Part shown: positions 1-4,231 of the stretch, piece after piece
Numbering within the stretch: the first letter of the stretch is position 1
Layout: each line of letters starts with the position of its first letter
Source: Desulfobulbaceae bacterium UBA2775
Lineage (GTDB): Bacteria > Desulfobacterota > Desulfobulbia > Desulfobulbales > Desulfocapsaceae
DNA: 5,268 bases
Direction of reading: 5' to 3'
Assembly: GCA_002352445.1 (NCBI GenBank)
Contig: DEIL01000063.1
Location: forward strand, 1 to 5,268
Translations under genes and position numbers: made by a program
Notes under the pieces: generated by a model
The model's database searches: none
Seen by the model: the letters and a program-made list of their open reading frames with translations, nothing else
What the model was told of the DNA's origin: nothing

Positions 1-458
1 TAACCTCCGGTGGGTTGGGCACCATGGGCTTTGGCCTTCCCGCCGCAATTGGTGCACAGATGGCCTTTCCCGACAAAACGGTTATCGATATTGCGGGTGA
101 CGGCTCCATCCAGATGAACATTCAGGAATTGGCAACGGCAAAGCAATACAACTGTCCTGTAAAAATTGCGATTTTAAATAACAGCTACCTTGGCATGGTA
201 CGACAGTGGCAGGAGCTTTTCTATGACAAAAGGTATGCATCCACCACCATGGATGTCGTTCCCGACTTCGTTGATCTTGCCAAAGCCTTCGGTGCAGTCG
301 GCCTTCGGGCAACCACCAAAGATGAGGTGATACCGGTTATCAGAGAAGCACTGGCAACTGATAACGTGGTGGTAATGGATTTTAAAATTGAAAAAGAGGA
401 AGGCGTTTATCCTATGGTGCCGGCTGGCAAAGCGACCACAGAAATGCTGCTGGTATAA
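1..458 (+). CDS. ilvB: Acetolactate synthase large subunit, C-terminal part (5' truncated by window edge)
   Basis: This is the C-terminal ~151 residues of the thiamine-diphosphate enzyme that condenses pyruvate to acetolactate (or pyruvate plus 2-oxobutyrate to acetohydroxybutyrate), the first common step of valine, leucine and isoleucine synthesis in the cytoplasm. The frame is open from base 3 and has no start in the window. It begins in the conserved segment TSGGLGTMGFGLPAAIGA. The ThDP/Mg-binding motif follows: GDG at bases 96-104, then 24 residues, then NN at 177-182. Next comes GMVRQWQELFY; its Trp matches the position known in plant enzymes as the herbicide-site tryptophan. The protein ends in MLLV with TAA at 456-458, a normal family C-terminus. 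The regulatory subunit gene ilvN follows 128 bases downstream, which separates this from other ThDP enzymes such as pyruvate oxidase or glyoxylate carboligase. Confidence 0.95.
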   Translation, partial: TSGGLGTMGFGLPAAIGAQMAFPDKTVIDIAGDGSIQMNIQELATAKQYNCPVKIAILNNSYLGMVRQWQELFYDKRYASTTMDVVPDFVDLAKAFGAVGLRATTKDEVIPVIREALATDNVVVMDFKIEKEEGVYPMVPAGKATTEMLLV

Positions 459-485
459 TATGGCTAAATAAAAATTTCCTTGTTC

Positions 486-513
486 CGTCATCCCCGCCTA
501 CGCGGGGATGACG
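486..513. repeat. Perfect palindromic REP-like element between ilvB and ilvN
   Basis: Two perfect 12-base arms, cgtcatccccgc (486-497) and gcggggatgacg (502-513), flank a 4-base spacer ctac. The sequence strongly resembles the dispersed GTCATCCCCGC...GCGGGGATGAC palindromes found in intergenic regions of many proteobacteria-like genomes (general knowledge). It is GC-rich within an AT-rich spacer. No T-tract follows on either side (gaagaatttg downstream on the plus strand), so a classical Rho-independent terminator is unlikely. As RNA it would form a very stable hairpin that could protect the ilvB 3' end or dampen read-through into ilvN. Membership in a genome-wide repeat family is inferred, because only one copy is in the window. 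Confidence 0.75.
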
Positions 514-586
514 AAGAATTTGCACGATATAGTTTTTACAAATTCATCAATAGTTAACTTAATCATATAAGTACAGGACAATACAG

Positions 587-1072
587 ATGAAACATACGAT
601 TTCTGTTCTTCTTCAAAATAAGCCTGGAGTACTTTCAAGGGTTACTGGTCTGTTCAGCGGTCGAGGATTTAATATTGAAAGCCTCTGTGTTGCAGAAACA
701 CTTGATCCGGGAACATCCTGCCTCACCGTCGTTTCCAAGGGTGATGATGCGATTATCGAACAGATAATGAAACAGCTGCATAAACTGATTGACGTTATAA
801 AAGTAACCGATATAACAGAACAGGAATATGTCGAACGAGAGATGGTTTTAATCCGTGTGAAGGCAGAGAGCCATACCCGCGCCGAGGTGCTGCGTGTCAT
901 CGACATTTTTCGTGGCAAGGTCGTAGATGTAAGTGCTAAAAGCTATGCTATCGAGCTCACTGGATCTGCGTCAAAAATTAAGGCTGTAATTGACATACTG
1001 CGTCCAATCGGCATCAAAGAGATTGTCAGAACGGGTATCATTGCAATGCCCCGCGCCTCCAAAAACAAATAA
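587..1072 (+). CDS. ilvN: Acetolactate synthase small (regulatory) subunit
   Basis: This is the regulatory partner of the IlvB catalytic subunit; it stimulates activity and confers feedback inhibition by valine or other branched-chain amino acids. The 161-residue length is normal for the full-length form. An N-terminal ACT domain covers about residues 3-76, with the hallmark segment NKPGVLSRVTGLFSGRGFNI (11-30) that contributes to the effector-binding dimer interface. A second ACT-like C-terminal domain spans about 84-158 (EREMVLIRV, then FRGKVVDVS and ELTG). The ATG at 587 is preceded by AGGA at 575-578, an 8-base spacing, and the protein starts directly with the ACT beta-strand, so this start is secure. 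It sits just after ilvB, as expected for a two-gene holoenzyme unit. In many relatives ilvC follows; here psd follows after 19 bases. The symbol ilvH would be equally valid. Confidence 0.96.
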   Translation: MKHTISVLLQNKPGVLSRVTGLFSGRGFNIESLCVAETLDPGTSCLTVVSKGDDAIIEQIMKQLHKLIDVIKVTDITEQEYVEREMVLIRVKAESHTRAEVLRVIDIFRGKVVDVSAKSYAIELTGSASKIKAVIDILRPIGIKEIVRTGIIAMPRASKNK

Positions 1073-1091
1073 TTCCACTCACCCTAAGCAC

Positions 1092-1736
1092 ATGCTGACA
1101 CCTCAAGTTCCCGTTGCACAGGAGGGATATCCTTTTATTGGTTTTGTGGCCTTTTGTACCCTGATCTTTGCTGTACTCGGTCTCTGTATTCCAACATTTA
1201 TTCTCCTCATAATTACATTTTTTGTTCTCTGTTTTTTCCGGGATCCTGAACGATTTACTCCCCCAGGTGAAGACCTGCTGGTATCCCCTGCAGACGGAAA
1301 GATTCTTCTTATTGAAAAGGTTGATGATAAAATATTTACAACCGGTGAGGCCTGGAAAATTTCTATCTTCATGAATGTGTTCAATGTTCATGTGAACCGA
1401 ATCCCCTTCAGCGGCAAAGTAGAAAAAGTCATTTATACACCGGGAAAGTTTTATTCCGCCGACAGTGAAAAGGGTGCTTTACAGAATGAATACTGTGCAA
1501 CTGTGATCACCACCTCAAACGATAAAACTCTTGCCTTTGTCCAGGTCGCAGGGCTCATTGCCCGAAGAATTGTCTGTTGGCTTGAACCCGGCGACTCTGC
1601 AGATAAGGGGAAACGTTACGGGCTCATCAGGTTTGGCTCAAGAGTTGATCTGTATCTGCCTCCGGACACGGAGATACCAGTACATCCCGGGCAGAAGGTT
1701 CGGGCTGGAGAGACAATTCTGGCTCATATACAATGA
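1092..1736 (+). CDS. psd: Phosphatidylserine decarboxylase proenzyme, short membrane form
   Basis: This pyruvoyl enzyme of the inner membrane decarboxylates phosphatidylserine to phosphatidylethanolamine. With the ATG at 1092 the product has 214 residues, typical of the short PSD-A type found in many anaerobes. The N-terminus PVAQEGYPFI is characteristic of that type. Two hydrophobic stretches at about 14-31 and 33-49 form a membrane hairpin, followed by FRDPERFTPPGEDLLVSPADGK (43-70 region). The self-cleavage site is FGS in RFGSRVDLYLP; Ser183 would become the pyruvoyl group, splitting a large beta chain from a short ~32-residue alpha chain. His100 in FNVHVNRIPFSG fits the conserved histidine of the family. 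The frame is open further upstream to 990, but that part overlaps ilvN and lacks family similarity. No good ribosome-binding site precedes 1092, so coupling to ilvN translation is likely. A phosphatidylserine synthase gene (pssA), often the neighbour, is not seen. Confidence 0.94.
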   Translation: MLTPQVPVAQEGYPFIGFVAFCTLIFAVLGLCIPTFILLIITFFVLCFFRDPERFTPPGEDLLVSPADGKILLIEKVDDKIFTTGEAWKISIFMNVFNVHVNRIPFSGKVEKVIYTPGKFYSADSEKGALQNEYCATVITTSNDKTLAFVQVAGLIARRIVCWLEPGDSADKGKRYGLIRFGSRVDLYLPPDTEIPVHPGQKVRAGETILAHIQ

Positions 1737-1768
1737 CTGAAAACAGTTGCCATTCACTCTTCGTCTAG
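1733..1768 (+). other. Possible 11-codon ORF overlapping the psd stop (ATGA)
   Basis: An ATG at 1733 overlaps the psd TGA (1734-1736) in the ATGA arrangement typical of coupled genes. It opens a short frame encoding MTENSCHSLFV and ending with TAG at 1766-1768, seven bases before the TTG start of rsmD. It could be chance. It could also carry terminating psd ribosomes close to the weak rsmD start. There is no independent evidence that the peptide is made. Confidence 0.2.
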
Positions 1769-1775
1769 TGCTGCC

Positions 1776-2381
1776 TTGCGAATCATCAGTGGAACTGCCA
1801 GGGGCAGAAAAATAGCAGCACCACCCGGACAGACATTAACCATCCGACCTACTTCTGATCGCGCCAGGGAGGCGCTGTTTTCCATCCTTGGACAGCGAGT
1901 CCAACAGGCAAACGTTCTGGATCTCTTTGCGGGAACCGGCGCGCTGGGTCTGGAGGCATTCAGCAGAGGTGCCGGCAATGTGGTCTTCGTTGACAATGAC
2001 AAGTCCGCCCTGGATATACTGAAAAGAAATATCCTGCTCTGTCATACCGGATATTCAGGAAAATGCGAAATCAGAGTGATTAAACATGATTTGACTCATA
2101 GCCTTCCTTTAAGTAAAATCCCCCAAAACCTGGCTACAGAGTTTGACTTAATTTTTGCCGACCCGCCATATTCAACAAAATTATCACTTACTGTACTCAA
2201 TTTACTAAACAACAGTAGCCTTTTATCCAGGAATGGCCTACTGATTGTGGAAGAAAGGCGGAATGTCGACCTCCCTACCGGTTTATCAAACATTACACTG
2301 GTGGATAAACGAACCTATGGTGAGGCCACGTTCTGGTTTTATGGATCAACAAATTATTCTAATTCTTCTCAACAGGAGTAG
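1776..2381 (+). CDS. rsmD: 16S rRNA (guanine(966)-N(2))-methyltransferase
   Basis: This is an S-adenosylmethionine-dependent methyltransferase that modifies G966 of 16S rRNA during assembly of the 30S subunit. The product has 201 residues, close to the usual RsmD length. Visible motifs are the N-terminus MRIISGTARGRKI (1-13), RPTSDRAREALFSIL (24-38), the SAM-binding motif I VLDLFAGTGALGLEA (47-61), the acidic strand-2 end VDND (72-75) and the catalytic DPPY (129-132). The start is TTG at 1776. The family almost always begins (M)RIISG, and the frame is closed upstream by the psd stop in the same frame with no ATG or GTG between, so TTG is well supported. No recognisable ribosome-binding site precedes it. 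The C-terminal tail (STNYSNSSQQE) is polar and probably unstructured. coaD follows immediately, a common rsmD-coaD pairing in bacteria. Confidence 0.94.
   Translation: MRIISGTARGRKIAAPPGQTLTIRPTSDRAREALFSILGQRVQQANVLDLFAGTGALGLEAFSRGAGNVVFVDNDKSALDILKRNILLCHTGYSGKCEIRVIKHDLTHSLPLSKIPQNLATEFDLIFADPPYSTKLSLTVLNLLNNSSLLSRNGLLIVEERRNVDLPTGLSNITLVDKRTYGEATFWFYGSTNYSNSSQQE
2374..2378 (+). promoter_or_regulatory. Ribosome-binding site of coaD inside the rsmD 3' end
   Basis: AGGAG lies in the last codons of rsmD, nine bases before the coaD ATG at 2388. It is the strongest Shine-Dalgarno match among the plus-strand genes here and fixes the coaD start, giving the protein a slightly long N-terminus before the VAVYPGTFDP strand. 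Confidence 0.75.
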
Positions 2382-2387
2382 CGTCAA

Positions 2388-2891
2388 ATGAGTAACTTGA
2401 GCCTGAATGAATCTTCAGTTGCAGTATACCCCGGAACCTTCGATCCGATCACCATGGGTCATGTTGATATCATTGAGAGAACCCTCAGTCTTTTTAGCAA
2501 GGTAATTGTTGCTGTAGCAGTAAACGCCTCTAAAACTCCGACCTTCACCCTTGAGGAACGAATTAAAATGATAAAGGATACCTTTAAAGATTATTCCCGG
2601 GTTGAAGTGCATTCCGTCTCCGGCCTCCTTGTCGAATTTGCTCATCAGCAAAAGGGTACCATTATTCGCGGCCTTCGGGCAGTATCTGATTTCGAATACG
2701 AATTTCAGCTGGCGTTAATGAACAGGAAACTTGAAAGGGATGTTGATTCCGTTTTTCTCATGCCAAGCTTCAGATGGATTTTCATAAGCTCCTCGATTAT
2801 CAGAGATGCTGCACGAAATGGTGGAGATGTCAGCGATATGGTACCTTTTCATGTGAATGAGATGCTGGTAGAAAAATTCTCCGCCAGATGA
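2388..2891 (+). CDS. coaD: Pantetheine-phosphate adenylyltransferase
   Basis: This cytoplasmic enzyme transfers AMP from ATP to 4'-phosphopantetheine, forming dephospho-CoA and pyrophosphate, the penultimate step of coenzyme A synthesis. The 167 residues match the family length (about 160) with roughly eight extra N-terminal residues. It shows the nucleotidyltransferase-superfamily signature: AVYPGTFDPITMGH (12-25) containing the T/HxGH motif as TMGH (22-25), the substrate-binding stretch IIRGLRAVSDFEYE (92-105), and the second ATP-binding motif ISSSIIR (133-139). The ending GDVSDMVP...V is also typical. The start at 2388 follows AGGAG and lies six bases after the rsmD stop. The stop (2889-2891) overlaps the next gene's ATG, linking CoA synthesis to the Rieske/cytochrome b genes in one transcript. 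All catalytic motifs are intact. Confidence 0.97.
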   Translation: MSNLSLNESSVAVYPGTFDPITMGHVDIIERTLSLFSKVIVAVAVNASKTPTFTLEERIKMIKDTFKDYSRVEVHSVSGLLVEFAHQQKGTIIRGLRAVSDFEYEFQLALMNRKLERDVDSVFLMPSFRWIFISSSIIRDAARNGGDVSDMVPFHVNEMLVEKFSAR

Positions 2892-3283
2892 TACCTTTAT
2901 ACCCCAAAAGACGCATTTTTCTACACTCCCTGTGGATATTTGCGCTTTTTTATCCCATTATGAGGTTCATTGGATATACGATCCCCAAAAAGCCCGTCTA
3001 TGTAAAGATTGCTGCCCCGTTGCCAGTGGGAGGATATCTGCTTACCAGTGATTTTATACTTTTTGACAGAGATGATAACTGCTGGGCCCTGTCAAGAAAG
3101 TGCACCCATCTGGGCTGCAAACTGCATTACAGTGAAACCAGGGAAATCCTTGAATGCCCCTGCCACCAGAGTCAGTTTAACAGTTCTACAGGAGAAGTAG
3201 TGAAGGGACCGGCAAAGAGGTCTCTCACCTTGTTGCCGGTGGAAAAACGTGAAACCAGCCCGTACTATATAGTCACCACCTGA
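2888..3283 (+). CDS. Rieske 2Fe-2S protein of bc1/b6f type, membrane-anchored, probable Tat substrate
   Basis: This is a 131-residue high-potential iron-sulfur protein that would take electrons from quinol at a cytochrome b partner. Box 1 is CTHLGC (72-77) and box 2 is CPCHQSQF (90-97). C72, H74, C90 and H93 are the expected cluster ligands; C77 and C92 match the disulfide pair that marks respiratory Rieske proteins rather than dioxygenase ferredoxins. A later VVKGPAKRSL (105-113) fits the conserved GPA loop. The N-terminus KRRIFLH (7-13) resembles the twin-arginine motif RRxFLK and leads into a hydrophobic segment (about 14-31), which suits Tat export and retention as an anchor facing the periplasm. 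Its ATG at 2888 overlaps the coaD stop by ATGA and has no clear ribosome-binding site, so translation is probably coupled. The cytochrome b gene follows after 18 bases. Function in a quinol-oxidising complex is inferred from motifs and context. Confidence 0.92.
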   Translation: MIPLYPKRRIFLHSLWIFALFYPIMRFIGYTIPKKPVYVKIAAPLPVGGYLLTSDFILFDRDDNCWALSRKCTHLGCKLHYSETREILECPCHQSQFNSSTGEVVKGPAKRSLTLLPVEKRETSPYYIVTT

Positions 3284-3299
3284 GCTAGTGAACGGGCTG
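3256..3299 (+). repeat. Inverted repeat bridging the Rieske stop and the cytochrome b start
   Basis: cagcccgt (3256-3263) and acgggctg (3292-3299) are exact reverse complements separated by 28 bases. The 3' arm ends two bases before the cytochrome b ATG at 3302, where a Shine-Dalgarno sequence would be expected but is weak. Ribosomes finishing the Rieske gene (TGA 3281-3283) would pass through the 5' arm and open the hairpin. A coupling role is inference; the repeat itself is directly visible. Confidence 0.4.
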
Positions 3300-3301
3300 C
3301 T

Positions 3302-4147
3302 ATGATAACCATTCACCAATCTCTCACTCTGCTGAAAAATGCTAAATGGGGCGCCTGGGCACTGGTCTGTCTCTATGTCTCTCTCTTCTCCGGGATCATA
3401 GTCGGCATACAATACGAACACACAACACCTTATTACTCGTCTGTCTCAATTGACCTTATCGTACCATTTGGTGACTACTTCAGATCCCTGCACTTCTATT
3501 CAAGCCAATTATTCTTCGTATTCTCATGTGCCCACTTACTTTTCGTCTATAAGGAAACAGAAAAATACACAAAGGGTGACTGGCTTAAACTGACCAGTAT
3601 CCTGCCTGTCACCCTTCTACTGCTTTTTACCGGCTATATTTTAAGAGGAGACAGTACCGGTTCGTCCGCGGGTATAATCGGTGAAAACATTATTCTGGCA
3701 ATTCCACTGATTGGAAATATCCTTAACGATCTGCTCTTTTCCATCACCGAAACCGGCATGCGGAAGGTATATCTCCATCATATAATCTCACTTGACCTGC
3801 TGGTACTGATTCTTCTCTGGAGCCATCTGCGTAAATATCGAATGTTTCTGAGAGATCATATTTTCCTGCTCTTTTTCGCATTCTGCCTGCCGATACTTAT
3901 TGCAGCTCCCCTTGAACCGGATCAACTAGGGGTTACTTATATCTCCGGACCCTGGTTTTTCCTTGGCCTTCAGGAACTTTTACGTAATTTTTCTCCACTT
4001 CTGGCCGGGGTAATCGTACCTTGCTGTTTTCTCCTTGCCATCTATTCACTCCGCCCCCCGACTACACGGAACCGCTTAGCCCTCACCTTTATATCCATCT
4101 GGCTTGTTCTCTACTCCTTGCTTTCCCTGATTGCGTATCTGAGATAA
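3302..4147 (+). CDS. Cytochrome b (b6-type N-terminal plus subunit IV-like part), seven-helix, partner of the Rieske protein
   Basis: This is a 281-residue integral membrane dihaem cytochrome b, presumed to oxidise quinol together with the adjacent Rieske protein. Hydrophobic helices lie at about 16-37, 63-83, 97-115, 157-176, 187-203, 233-251 and 259-280, matching four b6 helices plus three subunit IV helices in one compact chain. The haem ligands are H64 and H78 (13 residues apart, in RSLHFY...CAHLLFVY) and H160 with H175 (14 apart, a b6-like spacing) in VYLHHI...LWSHLRKY. FTGYILRGD (109-117) and LAIPLIGNIL (132-141) correspond to the helix C end and cd-loop of cytochrome b. The site equivalent to PEWY appears to be GPWF (216-219) in GPWFFLGLQELLR, so the usual glutamate is absent. 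By rough alignment there is no cysteine where b6 attaches haem cn. No c-type cytochrome gene is nearby; the coding strand switches just after. Redox partner and physiological direction are unknown. Confidence 0.87.
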   Translation: MITIHQSLTLLKNAKWGAWALVCLYVSLFSGIIVGIQYEHTTPYYSSVSIDLIVPFGDYFRSLHFYSSQLFFVFSCAHLLFVYKETEKYTKGDWLKLTSILPVTLLLLFTGYILRGDSTGSSAGIIGENIILAIPLIGNILNDLLFSITETGMRKVYLHHIISLDLLVLILLWSHLRKYRMFLRDHIFLLFFAFCLPILIAAPLEPDQLGVTYISGPWFFLGLQELLRNFSPLLAGVIVPCCFLLAIYSLRPPTTRNRLALTFISIWLVLYSLLSLIAYLR

Positions 4148-4183
4148 AAAAAGGGCTTGGCATCATCAATGGTGCCAAGCCCT
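4146..4183 (-). terminator. Rho-independent terminator of the minus-strand gene, between convergent genes
   Basis: Arms agggcttggca (4152-4162) and tgccaagccct (4173-4183) form a perfect 11-base-pair stem, extendable inward by three pairs (one G-U) to a tcaa tetraloop. Seven A residues at 4146-4152 become a T-tract immediately after the stem on the minus strand, a textbook terminator about 50 bases past the minus-strand stop codon. On the plus strand the stem starts right after the cytochrome b stop but is followed only by a weak TTTT at 4194-4197, so it may act less efficiently for that transcript. The A-tract overlaps the cytochrome b TAA. Confidence 0.88.
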
Positions 4184-4231
4184 CCAGATCCACTTTTAAG
4201 ATTGCCTTTTCAGCAATTTTACGTCGCAATA

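Noticed and set aside
15..17. TTG as a start codon for a short ilvB
   Set aside because: The frame is open to the window edge and the preceding codons encode conserved IlvB sequence (TSGG), so this is an internal leucine.
461..472. Three-codon leader peptide (ATG GCT AAA TAA) as an attenuator for ilvN
   Set aside because: It has no run of Leu, Val or Ile codons, is far too short, and no alternative terminator with a T-tract lies before ilvN.
486..513. Palindrome as Rho-independent terminator of ilvB
   Set aside because: No T-tract follows the stem on either strand, and the arm sequence fits a dispersed REP-like element better.
990..1091. Upstream extension of psd within ilvN
   Set aside because: The extra 34 codons overlap the ilvN 3' end in another frame and do not resemble the family N-terminus; the ATG at 1092 leads straight into the conserved PVAQEGYPFI segment.
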